This document shows positions 1 to 11,671 of a stretch of DNA of 64,000 nt, piece by piece. The stretch covers positions 4,423,908 to 4,487,907 of the forward strand of contig CM055728.1 of assembly GCA_029465975.1 (NCBI GenBank). The letters run 5' to 3'. The notes beneath the pieces were generated by a model. That model was not told the origin of the DNA. It saw nothing but the letters and a program-made list of their open reading frames with translations, and did no database searches. The position numbers and the translations under genes are program-made. Position 1 is the first letter of the stretch. Every line of letters starts with the position of its first letter. Source of the DNA: Dallia pectoralis (lineage: Eukaryota; Chordata; Actinopteri; Esociformes; Umbridae).

Positions 1-1360
1 TATGTTCATTATGTCCTCAGTTGTATATAATGTAATGTAATGCTGTACTGTTCTGTATAAAATGTAATGTATGTTCATTATGTCCTCAGTTGTATATAAT
101 GTAATGTAATGCTGTACTGTTCTGTATAAAGTATGTTCATTATGTCCTCAGTTGTATATAATGTAATGTAATGCTGTACTGTTCTGTATAAAGTATGTTC
201 ATTATGTCCTCAGTTGTATATAATGTAATGCTGTACTGTTCTGTATAAAGTATGTTCATTATGTCCTCAGTTGTATATAATGTAATGTAATGCTGTACTG
301 TTCTGTATAAAGTATGTTCATTATGTCCTCAGTTGTATATAATGTAATGCTGTACTGTTCTGTATAAAGTATGTTCATTATGTCCTCAGTTGTATATAAT
401 GTAATGCTGTACTGTTCTGTATAAAGTATGTTCATTATGTTCTCAGTTGTATATAAATGTAATGCTGTACTGTTCTGTTTCTGTAAAAAGTATGTTCATT
501 ATGTCCTCAGTTGTATATAATGTAATGCTGTACTGTTCTGTATAAAGTATGTTCATTATGTCCTCAGTTGTATATAATGTAATGTAATGCTGTACTGTTC
601 TGTATAAAGTATGTTCATTATGTCCTCAGTTGTATATAATGTAATGTAATGCTGTACTGTTCTGTATAAAGTATGTTCATTATGTCCTCAGTTGTATATA
701 ATGTAATGCTGTACTGTTCTGTATAAAGTATGTTCATTATGTCCTCAGTTGTATATAATGTAATGTAATGCTGTACTGTTCTGTAAAAAGTATGTTCATT
801 ATGTCCTCAGTTGTATATAATGTAATGCTGTACTGTTCTGTATAAAATATGTTCATTATGTCCTCAGTTGTATATAATGTAATGTAATGCTGTACTGTTC
901 TGTATAAAGTATGTTCATTATGTCCTCAGTTGTATATAATGTAATGTAATGTACTGTTCTGTATAAAGTATGTTCATTATGTCCTCAGTTGTATATAATG
1001 TAATGTAATGCTGTACTGTTCTGTATAAAGTATGTTCATTATGTCCTCAGTTGTATATAATGTAATGCTGTACTGTTCTGTATAAAGTATGTTCATTATG
1101 TCCTCAGTTGTATATAATGTAATGCTGTACTGTTCTGTATGTTCTGTAAAAGTATGTTCATTATGTCCTCAGTTGTATATAATGTAATGTAATGTGTACT
1201 GTTCTGTATATAATGTAATGTACTGTTCTGTATAAAGTATGTTCATTATGTCCTCAGTTGTATATAATGCTGTACTGTTCTGTATAAAGTATGTTCATTA
1301 TGTCCTCAGTTGTATATAATGTAATGCTGTACTGTTCTGTATAAAGTATGTTCATTATGT

Positions 1361-1470
1361 CCTCAAATGTAAATAGTGTAATGCTGTACTGTTCTGTATA
1401 AAGTATGTTCATAATGTTCTCAGTTGTCTAAAATGTAAGGCTGTACTGTTCTGTATGAAGTATGTTCATT
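1361..1470. repeat. Variant block in minisatellite A, copy 1
   Basis: Two consecutive diverged units carry CCTCAAATGTAAATAGTG and then TTCATAATGTTCTCAGTTGT plus CTAAAATGTAAGG. The same pair in the same order recurs at 2940-3049, 1579 bp downstream. This shows that a multi-unit block was copied as a whole. Confidence 0.9.
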
Positions 1471-2939
1471 ATGTCCTCAGTTGTATATAATGTAATGTAA
1501 TGCTGTACTGTTCTGTAAAAAGTATGTTCATTATGTCCTCAGTTGTATATAATGTAATGTAATGCTGTACTGTTCTGTATAAAGTATGTTCATTATGTCC
1601 TCAGTTGTATATAATGTAATGCTGTACTGTTCTGTATAAAGTATGTTCATTATGTCCTCAGTTATGTGCTGTACTGTTCTGTATAAAGTATGTTCATTAT
1701 GTCCTCAGTTGTATATAATGTAATGTAATGCTGTACTGTTCTGTATAAAGTATGTTCATTATGTCCTCAGTTGTATATAATGTAATGTAATGCTGTACTG
1801 TTCTGTATAAAGTATGTTCATTATGTCCTCAGTTGTATATAATGTAATGCTGTACTGTTCTGTATAAAGTATGTTCATTATGTCCTCAGTTGTATATAAT
1901 GTAATGCTGTACTGTTCTGTATAAAGTATGTTCATTATGTCCTCAGTTGTATATAATGTAATGCTGTACTGTTCTGTATTAAGTATGTTCATTATGTCCT
2001 CAGTTGTATATAATATAATGTAATGCTGTACTGTTCTGTATAAAGTATGTTCATTATGTCCTCAGTTGTATATAATGTAATGCTGTACTGTTCTGTATAA
2101 AGTATGTTCATTATGTCCTCAGTTGTATATAATGTAATGTAATGCTGTACTGTTCTGTATAAAGTATGTTCATTATGTCCTCAGTTGTATATAATGTAAT
2201 GTAATGCTGTACTGTTCTGTATAAAGTATGTTCATTATGTCCTCAGTTGTATATAATGTAATGCTGTACTGTTCTGTATAAAGTATGTTCATTATGTCCT
2301 CAGTTGTATATAATGTAATGTAATGCTGTACTGTTCTGTATAAAGTATGTTCATTATGTCCTCAGTTGTATATAATGTAATGCTGTACTGTTCTGTATAA
2401 AGTATGTTCATTATGTCCTCAGTTGTATATAATGTAATGTAATGCTGTACTGTTCTGTAAAGTATGTTCATTATGTCCTCAGTTGTATAATAATGTAATG
2501 CTGTACTGTTCTGTATAAAGTATGTTCATTATGTCCTCAGTTGTATATAATGTAATGCTGTACTGTTCTGTATTATGTCCTCAGTTGTATATAATGTAAT
2601 GCTGTACTGTTCTGTATAAAGTATGTTCATTATGTCCTCAGTTGTATATAATGTAATGTAATGCTGTACTGTTCTGTATAAAGTATGTTCATTATGTCCT
2701 CAGTTGTATATAATGTAATGTAATGCTGTACTGTTCTGTATAAGTATGTTCATAATGTCCTCAGTTGTATATAATGTAATGTAATGCTGTACTGTTCTGT
2801 ATAAAGTATGTTCATTATGTCCTCAGTTGTATATAATGTAATGCTGTACTGTTCTGTATAAAGTATGTTCATTATGACCTTAGTTATATATAATGTAATG
2901 TAATGCTATACTGTTCTGTATAAAGTATGTTCATTATGT

Positions 2940-3049
2940 CCTCAAATGTAAATAGTGTAATGCTGTACTGTTCTGTATAAAGTATGTTCATAATGTTCTC
3001 AGTTGTCTAAAATGTAAGGCTGTACTGTTCTGTATGAAGTATGTTCATT
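2940..3049. repeat. Variant block in minisatellite A, copy 2
   Basis: Second copy of the diverged unit pair described at 1361-1470, with the same private changes. It supports a block duplication of about 1.58 kb inside the array. Confidence 0.9.
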
Positions 3050-4545
3050 ATGTCCTCAGTTGTATATAATGTAATGTAATGCTGTACTGTTCTGTAAAAA
3101 GTATGTTCATTATGTCCTCAGTTGTATATAATGTAATGCTGTACTGTTCTGTATAAAGTATGTTCATTATGTCCTCAGTTGTATATAATGTAATGCTGTA
3201 CTGTTCTGTATAAAGTATGTTCATTATGTCCTCAGTTGTATATAATGTAATGTAATGCTGTACTGTTCTGTATAAAGTATGTTCATTATGTCCTCAGTTG
3301 TATATAATGTAATGCTGTACTGTTCTGTATTATGTCTGTAAGTATGTTCATTATGTCCTCAGTTGTATATAATGTAATGCTGTACTGTTCTGTATAAAGT
3401 ATGTTCATTATGTCCTCAGTTGTATATAATGTAATGCTGTACTGTTCTGTATAAAGTATGTTCATTATGTCCTCAGTTGTATATAATGTAATGCTGTTCT
3501 GTATAAAGTATGTTCATTATGTCCTCAGTTGTATATAATGTAATGTAATGCTGTACTGTTCTGTATAAAGTATGTTCATTATGTCCTCAGTTGTATATAA
3601 TGTAATGCTGTACTGTTCTGTATAAAGTATGTTCATTATGTCCTCAGTTGTATATAATGTAATGCTGTACTGTTCTGTATAAAGTATGTTCATTATGTCC
3701 TCAGTTGTATATAATGTAATGTAATGCTGTACTGTTCTGTATAAAGTATGTTCATTATGTCCTCAGTTGTATATAATGTAATGCTGTACTGTTCTGTATA
3801 AAGTATGTTCATTATGTCCTCAGTTGTATATAATGTAATGCTGTACTGTTCTGTATAAAGTATGTTCATTATGTCCTCAGTTGTATAAAATGTAATTCTG
3901 TATTGTTCTGTAAAAAGTATGTTCATTATGTCCTCAGTTGTATATAATGTAATGCTGTACTGTTCTGTATAAAGTATGTTCATTATGTCCTCAGTTGTAT
4001 ATAATGTAATGCTGTACTGTTCTGTATAAAGTATGTTCATTATGTCTCAGTTGTATATAATGTAATGTAATGCTGTACTGTTCTGTATTAAGTATGTTCA
4101 TTATGTCCTCAGTTGTATATAATGTAATGTAATGCTGTACTGTTCTGTATTAAAGTATGTTCATTATGTCCTCAGTTGTATATAATGTAATGCTGTACTG
4201 TTCTGTATAAAGTATGTTCATTATGTCCTCAGTTGTATATAATGTAATGTAATGCTGTACTGTTCTGTATAAAGTATGTTCATTATGTCCTCAGTTGTAT
4301 AATAATGTAATGCTGTACTGTTCTGTATAAAGTATGTTCATTATGTCCTCAGTTGTATATAATGTAATGTAATGCTGTACTGTTCTGTATAAAGTATGTT
4401 CATTATGTCCTCAGTTGTATATAATGTAATGCTGTACTGTTCTGTATAAAGTATGTTCATTATGTCCTCAGTTGTATATAATGTAATGCTGTACTGTTCT
4501 GTATAAAGTATGTTCATTATGTCCTCAGTTGTATATAATGTAATG

Positions 4546-5045
4546 NNNNNNNNNNNNNNNNNNNNNNNNNNNNNNNNNNNNNNNNNNNNNNNNNNNNNNN
4601 NNNNNNNNNNNNNNNNNNNNNNNNNNNNNNNNNNNNNNNNNNNNNNNNNNNNNNNNNNNNNNNNNNNNNNNNNNNNNNNNNNNNNNNNNNNNNNNNNNNN
4701 NNNNNNNNNNNNNNNNNNNNNNNNNNNNNNNNNNNNNNNNNNNNNNNNNNNNNNNNNNNNNNNNNNNNNNNNNNNNNNNNNNNNNNNNNNNNNNNNNNNN
4801 NNNNNNNNNNNNNNNNNNNNNNNNNNNNNNNNNNNNNNNNNNNNNNNNNNNNNNNNNNNNNNNNNNNNNNNNNNNNNNNNNNNNNNNNNNNNNNNNNNNN
4901 NNNNNNNNNNNNNNNNNNNNNNNNNNNNNNNNNNNNNNNNNNNNNNNNNNNNNNNNNNNNNNNNNNNNNNNNNNNNNNNNNNNNNNNNNNNNNNNNNNNN
5001 NNNNNNNNNNNNNNNNNNNNNNNNNNNNNNNNNNNNNNNNNNNNN
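4546..5045. other. Assembly gap of 500 N
   Basis: Exactly 500 undetermined bases between minisatellite A and minisatellite B. The round size suggests a placeholder and not a measured length. ORFs running through it are artefacts. Confidence 0.99.
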
Positions 5046-6123
5046 AACACAAAAAAGAAACTCTAAAATGATGTCCTCCTCTCTCCATCCTCCCGCTCTG
5101 AACCAGTACTCCTTCCTCCTTCTCTGGTCAAAGTGAATAAATGCAGCCTAAAACAACACAAATGGCTAACAAACAGGCAACACAATAAAATAAACTCTAA
5201 AATGATGTCCTCCTCCGTCCCTGACCTCGTACTCCTTCCTCCTTCTCTGGTCAAAGTGAAGAAAAATGCAGCCTAAACAACAGAAATAGCAAACAAACAG
5301 GCAACACAATAAAAAAACCTCTGAAATTAAGACCTCCTCCGTCCCTCCTCCCACTGTGAACCAGTCCTCTTTCTCTGGTCAAAGTGAAACATTGCAGCCT
5401 AAAACAACACAAAAGGCTAACAAGCAAGCAAAACAAGAAAAGATACTCTAAAATGATGTCCTCCTCTCTCCATCCTCCCGCTCTGAACCAGTCCTCCTTC
5501 TCTGGTCAAAGTGAATAAATGCAGCCTAAAACAACACAAATGGCTAACAAGCAAGCAAAACAAGAAAAGATACTCTAAAACGATGTCCTCCTCCGTCCCT
5601 GACCTCGTACTCCTTCCTCCTTCTGTGGTCAAAGTGAATAAATGCAGCCTAAAACAACACAAATAGCAAACAAACAGGCAACACAATAAAAGAAACTCTA
5701 AAATGATGTCCTCCTCTCTCCATCCTCCCGCTCTGAACCAGTCCTCCTTCCTCCTTCTCTGGTCAAAGTGATAAAATGCAGCCTAAAACAACACAAATGG
5801 CAAACAAACAGGCAACACAATAAAAAAAAAAACTCTGAAATTATGACCTCCTCCGTCCCTCCTCCCGCTGTGAACCAGTACTCCTTTCTCTGGTCAAAGT
5901 GAAACAATGCAGCCTAAAACAACACAAATGGCTAACAAGCAAGCAAAACAAGAAAAGATACTCTAAAACTATGTCCTCCTCCGTCCCTGACCTCATACTC
6001 CTTCCTCCTTCTGTGGTCAAAGTGAATAAATGCTGCCTAAAACAACACAAATGGCAAACAAACAGGCAACACAATAAAAGCCACTAAAATTATGTCCTCC
6101 TCATTCCATCCTCCTGCTCTGAA
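5046..6123. repeat. Minisatellite B, ~125-bp unit, left part
   Basis: About nine copies of a unit of roughly 123-128 bp. Landmarks are ATGATGTCCTCCTC, CTCTGGTCAAAGTGAATAAA, TGCAGCCTAAAACAACACAA and GGCAACACAATAAAA. Unit types alternate between a CTCTCCATCCTCCCGCTCTG form and a CGTCCCTGACCTCGTACTCC form. The array is interrupted after 6123 by a LINE and resumes at 11769 in the same orientation and register. Cysteine-rich minus-strand ORFs here are shadows of the repeat. Confidence 0.95.
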
Positions 6124-6539
6124 TCAATCAATCAATCAAATTTATTTATAAAGCCCTTTTTACAACAAAAGTTGTCACAAAGTGCTTTTACAATCACCAG
6201 CCTGAATCCGACAGAGCAAACATCAACAAGTTGAACAAGTTGATACACGGCGGCTAGGAAAAACTCCCTGAAAGTCAGATTTAGGAAGAAACCTAGAGAG
6301 GAACCAGGCTCTGAGGGATCACCAGTCCTCTTCTGGCTGGGCTGGGTCAGTTTATGACAATACAACAAGCGAGGTGTGAAAAACTGAGAAACAAAATAGT
6401 CCGGGATGTCCGGGAGGGATGTTGGATTTGATAGGCTTGGAGGAAGAAGCTCCGGGTGCATCAGCTGTTCCGTCAGCCGCACAGTCAGGGGCCCCAGGGA
6501 GGATCCAGCATATGCTCCAAGCTGGAGCGGTCCCCTGAC

Positions 6540-6890
6540 AGAAGTTGACACAAACACAGGGAAAGGTTGGACACTAGATCCCGGCACAATAGTATACAGA
6601 ACATAATACTTTAAAAGGAGACAGGGGGTTAGTGAGACAATGGCCATGAACGGGTAAACCCAGGACAAGTCCAGACAGATGTTAGTAGAGACAGGACACA
6701 GGAAAGGTTAGACACCCTGGTTCCCTACGTCCCCGGCACCATAATATAGCAGCATAGATCTTAGAATGAGACAGGGGGTCCAGTGAAGCTGGGGCCCTGA
6801 ACAGGGTAAACCCCGAAACAGGGCCCAATAGGCCGGAAAACACCCACCCACTATGCCGAGCATCAACCCAGGGACGCCAATCGACCATGA
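6540..6890. repeat. Diverged ~150-bp duplication in LINE 3' UTR
   Basis: Two imperfect copies share the order GGAAAGGTT(G/A)GACAC, CCCGGCAC with an AATA stretch, GAGACAGGGGGT and GGGTAAACCC. They lie in the 3' UTR of the L2-like element. No coding potential was recognised. Confidence 0.7.
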
Positions 6891-6894
6891 CCAC

Positions 6895-7345
6895 TCGGGC
6901 AGGTTTAGTTTTTGCTCACAAAGTTACTCGAGCTGGTGGAACAAACAAGAGCTATAGCGAGCCAGTGACATCCACACTCCGAGGAGCATATGGGAGGTTT
7001 AGTTTTTGCTCACAAAGCTACTCGAATTGAGGCTGCAACAGAGCACTATAGCGACCCAGTGACTCCTCCCACAGTTAACTGGGATAATCAGAGTTTAATT
7101 CACCAGCTACTCGGATTGAGCGAACAAAGGAGAGCTATAGCGAACCAGTGACTCCTCCCCACAGTTAACTGGGATAATCAGAGTTTGTTCACTAGCTACT
7201 CGGATTGAGCGAACAAAGGAGAGCTATAGCAAGCCAGTGACTCCACCCCCAGGCAGCAGCCTGGAGGTATCGTTTTTGCTCAAAAAGCTACTCGAGAGGC
7301 AACAACAGGGAACCATAGCGAGCCAGTGACTCCACCCCCAGGCAG
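6895..7345. repeat. ~90-bp tandem repeats in LINE 3' UTR
   Basis: About five imperfect copies carry GAGCTATAGCGA(A/G)CCAGTGACTCC with ACTCG(A/G)ATTGAG and CAGAGTTT or TTTTTGCTCA landmarks. Two middle copies are almost identical over about 90 bp. They are internal to the L2-like element, between the RT stop and the 3' tail. Confidence 0.8.
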
Positions 7346-7453
7346 CAATCGAGAGGACACCCCAGGGAGATGTGAACCCGCAAGGCAAAGACAGCAGGGC
7401 AGAATGAGATCCGAGCCTTCCGTTCAACCTTCGTACCCTGGGCCATATTACAC

Positions 7454-9484
7454 TCAACCATAGACCTTACTGAAAAGATATGTTTTTAATTGTGATTTAA
7501 AGGTTGGAACAGAATCTACATTTCTAACCCAGATTGGCAACTCATTCCATAATAGAGGAGCTCTATAGGAGAAGGCTCTACCTCCAGCTGTTTGTTTCGA
7601 AATTTTAGGTACAATTAGGAGACCAGCATCCTTTGATCTAAGGTTACGGGTGGGTATGTATGGCTGGACTAATTCAGCGAGGTAGGTGGGAGCAAGTTGA
7701 TGTAAAGCTTTATATGTTAACAGTAGTACTTTAAAGTCTGGCCTAGCCTTAACAGGCAGCCAATGTAAAGAGGCTAAAACTGGGGTAATATGGTCAAACT
7801 TCTTAGTTCTAGTTAAGATTCTAGCAGCCGTATTAAGTACTAATTGAAGTTTGTTTACTGATTTATCAGGGTAACCAGAGAATAGAACATTGCAATAATC
7901 TAATCTTGAGGTAACAAAAGCATGGATTAGTTTTTCTGCATCAATTTTTGATAAATAATTTCTGATTTTTGCAATATTCCGAAGATGGAAAAATGCTGTC
8001 CTTGAAATATATTTTATGTGATCGTCAAATGAGAGATCCGGGTCAAGGGTCACTCCAAGGTTTTTGACAGTTTTTTGTGAAATGACTATACATCCGTTTA
8101 GGTTCAGCGTAAGGTCTGTCAATAAATCTCTCTGTTTCTTAGGTCCTAAAACTAGCATTTCAGTTTTATCTGAATTTAGGAGCAGAAAATTCTCTGTCAT
8201 CCACTTTCGTATATCTGAAACACAAGCTTCCATAGTGGCTAATTTAGGGGCTTCTCCATGTTTCATAGCAATATACAGCTGCGTGTCATCGGCATAGCAG
8301 TGAAAATTGACATTATGTTTTCGAATTACATTACCCAAAGGTAACATATAGAGTGAGAACCGAAGTGGTCCTAAGACTGAGCCTTGTGGAACACCAAAGC
8401 ATACCTTTGATTTGTTAGAGGATAAGCCATCTACACAAACAAACTGAAGTCTATCTGATAAATAAGATCTAAACCAATCGAGAACATGTCCTCTTAGCCC
8501 AACAAGGGTCTCCAATCTCTCCAAGAGAAGGGAGTGATCAATAGTGTCAAAGGCAGCACTAAGATCAAGAAGCAATAGGAGAGATGCAGAACCTTTGTCA
8601 GAAGCCAATAAAAGGTCGTTTACCACCTTAACAAGTGCAGTCTCAGTGCTATGATGGGGTCTAAAACCGGACTGAAGTTTTTCATATATATTATTTGTCT
8701 TCAGAAAGGCCATAAGTTGTAGTGAGACAGATTTTTCTAGGATTTTTTGAAAGAAACGGGAGGTTTGATATTGGTCGGTAGTTTTTAGGATGTCTGGATC
8801 TAAGTTACATTTTTTTAGCAGAGGCTTAATTTCGGCAATTTTTAGTGAGGTTGGCACTGATCCGGAGGACAGGGAGCAATTTATTATGTTCAACATTGAT
8901 GGGCCAAGCACAGGAAGTAACTCCTTAAGTAATTTAGTTGGAATTGGGTCTAGTTGACAGTTGGTTGATTTTGAACTATTTATTAATTTTGTAAATGTTT
9001 CAAGAGACACAGGTACAAAAGATTCAAGAGTCGCCATTGAAACTAAATCAGGGCAGCTCTGCGGGCTCTCAGGACAACAAAGTATTTGAGAACTGAGGCA
9101 GTTTAGGGTACAATTTGCAATTTCTTTTCTAATGTTGATAATTTTTTCATCGAAGTAGTTCATGAATTCATCACAACTAAAGTGAAGACCCACTTCATTG
9201 GTTAAACATTGCTTTTTAGTGAGTTTTGCAATTGTGTCAAAAAGAAATTTTGGATTATTTTTGTTTGTGTCGATTAGATTAGATAAGTAGGCTGATCGAG
9301 CACTTATAAGTGATTTGCGGTATAGCACAGTACTATCAATCCAGGCTAGTCTAAATATTTCTAACTTCGTGGAGCGCCACTTTCGCTCCAATTTTCTGGA
9401 GGCTTGCTTAAGTGTTCTAGTAGTGTCAGTGTACCAGGGAGCAAGTTTCTTATTTCGTATTGGTTTTGTTTTTAGGGGTGCCAC
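7454..9484 (-). CDS. L2-like LINE ORF2, reverse transcriptase part
   Basis: An open frame of 676 codons encoding the reverse transcriptase and C-terminal region of a non-LTR retrotransposon. The RT would copy element RNA into DNA at a nicked target. Visible RT motifs include LDLSAAFDTIDHSLLLERL near residue 308, GVPQGSVLGPL near 365 and the catalytic CYADDTQLY near 395, followed by GPKKQRDLLTDLTLNLNG and the thumb and C-terminal regions. The C-terminus has the LHWLPVKAR and RAFSYRAPLLWNELP motifs common in L2-like elements. The endonuclease that should be fused upstream is in other frames (9643-10523), so the first Met is not the native ORF2 start. The open RT suggests a fairly recent insertion. 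Family assignment is by pattern recognition only. Confidence 0.9.
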   Translation of the reverse strand: MAPLKTKPIRNKKLAPWYTDTTRTLKQASRKLERKWRSTKLEIFRLAWIDSTVLYRKSLISARSAYLSNLIDTNKNNPKFLFDTIAKLTKKQCLTNEVGLHFSCDEFMNYFDEKIINIRKEIANCTLNCLSSQILCCPESPQSCPDLVSMATLESFVPVSLETFTKLINSSKSTNCQLDPIPTKLLKELLPVLGPSMLNIINCSLSSGSVPTSLKIAEIKPLLKKCNLDPDILKTTDQYQTSRFFQKILEKSVSLQLMAFLKTNNIYEKLQSGFRPHHSTETALVKVVNDLLLASDKGSASLLLLLDLSAAFDTIDHSLLLERLETLVGLRGHVLDWFRSYLSDRLQFVCVDGLSSNKSKVCFGVPQGSVLGPLRFSLYMLPLGNVIRKHNVNFHCYADDTQLYIAMKHGEAPKLATMEACVSDIRKWMTENFLLLNSDKTEMLVLGPKKQRDLLTDLTLNLNGCIVISQKTVKNLGVTLDPDLSFDDHIKYISRTAFFHLRNIAKIRNYLSKIDAEKLIHAFVTSRLDYCNVLFSGYPDKSVNKLQLVLNTAARILTRTKKFDHITPVLASLHWLPVKARPDFKVLLLTYKALHQLAPTYLAELVQPYIPTRNLRSKDAGLLIVPKISKQTAGGRAFSYRAPLLWNELPIWVRNVDSVPTFKSQLKTYLFSKVYG

Positions 9485-9642
9485 AGCATCTAAAGTCTTA
9501 CGCAGTATATCGTTTAGATCGTCTATTTGATTGTGTATAGATGATGTAGCTCTACCATCATTTAGCAGGCCGAACGAGCCTGGAAGTGCGTCAATAAATT
9601 TATTAGTAGTCGTAGAATTTATGCAACGGGTTTTAAAGATCC

Positions 9643-10523
9643 CTACCTGGGGGCAAAAGTGTCACTTGTTTTAATGCTAAATGTTATAAGATTATGGTCA
9701 GATAAACCAGGTTTTTGAGGAAAAATAGTTAGATCAATTACATTTATTCCCTTTGACAACACTAAATCTAAAGTATGATTGTGACAGTGCGTAGGTCCTG
9801 AGACGTGCTGGAGAAAACCTACCGAGTCAATTATGGCACTAAATGCCTTTTGAAGAGGGTCATTGGTATTTTCCATATGGATGTTAAAATCGCCAGCGAT
9901 TAAAATTGAATCTGCCATGACTACAATGTTGGACAAGAATTCTGGAAACTCACTTAGGAACAATGTGTACGGCCCAGGAGGCCTGTAGATAGTAGCTATC
10001 AAAAACGAGGTATTGCCCTGATTTGTTCTCATAAGTAATATTTCAAAAGACACAAACCCAGTGATTTGTTTTAATGAAAGATTATATTGTGTAGCATAAA
10101 TATTAGCAACACCCCCCTTTACGGGATGCACGGGAATCTGATCACTGGTGTAACCTGGAGGGAAGCTTCATTTAAAGGAATAAATTCATCAGGCTTAAGC
10201 CAGGTTTCACACAGGGCAATTAGGTCTAATTTATGATCAGTAATTAATTCATTTACTGTAATTGCTTTTGAGGTAAGTGATCTAATATTTAGGAGACCTA
10301 TTTTTAGATATGAGATGTTAATGTCAGTTTTATTTATGACTGGACTAATTGAGGGCCTTATATTAATAAGGTTGCTTTTATTAACACTACCTTTTTTTAT
10401 TTTATTGAGCCTAGTTTTAATGACGGTGTCGATGGTGCAGGGTTTGCTGACTGCTCTGGCTATGCTATCAGCAGATCCCACTAGACTAGCAGGCTGGCTA
10501 ACAGCCTGCTGCCTGACCTGCAC
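9643..10523 (-). pseudogene. L2-like LINE ORF2, endonuclease part (frameshifted)
   Basis: AP-endonuclease-like domain of the same LINE, broken into two frames. The right part (10119-10523) holds the N-terminal motif KIGLLNIRSLTSK and the metal-site motif ALCETWLK. The left part (9643-10131) holds IYRPPGPY, the catalytic IAGDFNIHM, DLVLSKG and the terminal LSDHNLITF. The frame changes near 10119-10131, and again before the RT frame between 9484 and 9643. The catalytic residues of the EN family (E of CETWL, D and N of GDFN, D and H of SDH) are all still present, so the damage is indels and not loss of active-site residues. Confidence 0.88.
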
Positions 10524-10529
10524 CCTATC

Positions 10530-11424
10530 TCATGTTAACACTATAGGAGTGAGTCTCCTAGCTATATTCCTAGACAAAAGAAGAGCACCTCTCCAGCTAG
10601 GATGGAGTCCGTCGCTCTTCAGCAGATCAGGCTTGACCCTGTTCCTGGGCGAGTCCCAAAAACCTGGCCAATTATCCACGTAACCTATCGATTGCGACGG
10701 GCAGAACTCCGTCTTCAGCCAGCGATTGAGCTGTGAGAGTCTGCTGTAGATCTCATCACTGCCCCTAGCTGGCAGGGGGCCAGAGACTATTACTCGATGC
10801 CGACACATCTTTTAGCTAAACTACACGCTAACGCTAGGTTCTGCTTCGTAACCTCTGACTGCCTCATCCTAACATCGTTAGTGCCAACGTGAATAACAAT
10901 ATCTCTATACTCCCTACGCTGTCCAGTTTTAGACTTCGCTAGCACCAACTCCAGATTAGCGGCTACGTCGGTGGCCCTGCCCCCAGTAAACAATGAATGA
11001 TCGCTGGCTGATCCTCTAATCTAATACTGCGATTAATGGAATCGCCAATAACTAGCGTTTTCAGTTTTTCCGGGCTGCCAGCAGAAATTGCCAGCCGTTC
11101 GTTCCCATCAGAGCACGGCTCGGGCAGTGGTTCCGACTCTAAGGGAGAAAATCGGTTGGAAAGACTAATTTTCGCCGGTTGGTAGCAATTCTTTCCAGTA
11201 GCCGAGAAAGACTTGAAGGAGTTGCCCGGCTGCCAGGGCTGTGCCGAGGGGCTAGCTCTATGCTGTGTTCCTAGTGGCACAGGCGCAATAGCTTGCCTGT
11301 CTACTCTACCATAAGCCTTCCCTGACACATGCATCTGTAACCGAGACTCTAACTTCGCTATCTTCTCTTGAAGGCGATAGTTCTCCTTCAGGTTAAAAGT
11401 ACACCGACTACAGTGAAAAGGCAT
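10530..11424 (-). pseudogene. L2-like LINE ORF1, SGNH-esterase-like (frameshifted)
   Basis: ORF1 of the LINE in three overlapping frames. The N-terminal frame (10963-11424) starts MPFHCSRCTFNL with a CxxC pair and a short coiled coil (ENYRLQEKIAKLESRL), and later has the SGNH block-I motif VIGDSINRS. The middle frame (10790-10993) has the block-III motif IHVGTNDVR. The third frame (10530-10808) has the block-V DGLHPSWRG carrying the Asp-His pair. These blocks define SGNH/GDSL esterase domains, known in ORF1 of several CR1/L2 LINEs. Frame changes lie near 10965-10990 and 10795-10808. The CxxC pair may be part of a zinc knuckle, but only two cysteines are clear. Confidence 0.82.
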
Positions 11425-11671
11425 AACACAAACGAGTACTTAACTTTCTAGTGCGCAGATGAGTAGCACGACTTATCCAGACGGAGACACAGGAAGGTCC
11501 CGGTAAATGTTCGGATAAGTTTGTAAACTGTAAAACAAAATCAGGGAAATTAAGCAAGTAATTATATAAATACGAACGAGAAAACTAAAGCTAGGTAAAA
11601 CTAAATCTAGGTAGGCAGGAGCAGCCGGCTGCGGCGCGTCCAGTTGGAGCAAACAGGAAACAGGAACTAGC

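Larger units (their letters stand above)
1..4545. repeat. Minisatellite A, 57/62-bp unit
   Basis: About 75 head-to-tail copies of an AT-rich unit. The unit reads GTATGTTCATTATGTCCTCA, then a TTGTATATAATG stretch, then CTGTACTGTTCTGTATAAA. Two length classes alternate irregularly: 57 bp, and 62 bp with one extra TAATG. Scattered units carry point changes or deletions. Because 57 is divisible by three, runs of short units stay open on the minus strand and give a repeating 19-residue peptide; this is a by-product of the period and not a gene. The array starts before the window and ends at the assembly gap, so its real length is unknown. Confidence 0.97.

Noticed and set aside
1..4545. Array with regular units resembling CRISPR at first glance
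   Set aside because: There are no unique spacers; the whole unit repeats, and the context is a vertebrate genome. It is a minisatellite.
4510..5136. ORFs across the N gap
   Set aside because: They exist only because N was read as open codons.
5063..6087. Cysteine-rich ORFs of repeated CCLFVCHLCCFRLHLFTL type
   Set aside because: They follow the minisatellite period, shift frame between units and have no known domain.
6132..6668. 178-codon minus-strand ORF in the LINE 3' UTR
   Set aside because: It overlaps the conserved LINE tail and has no domain; a chance frame.
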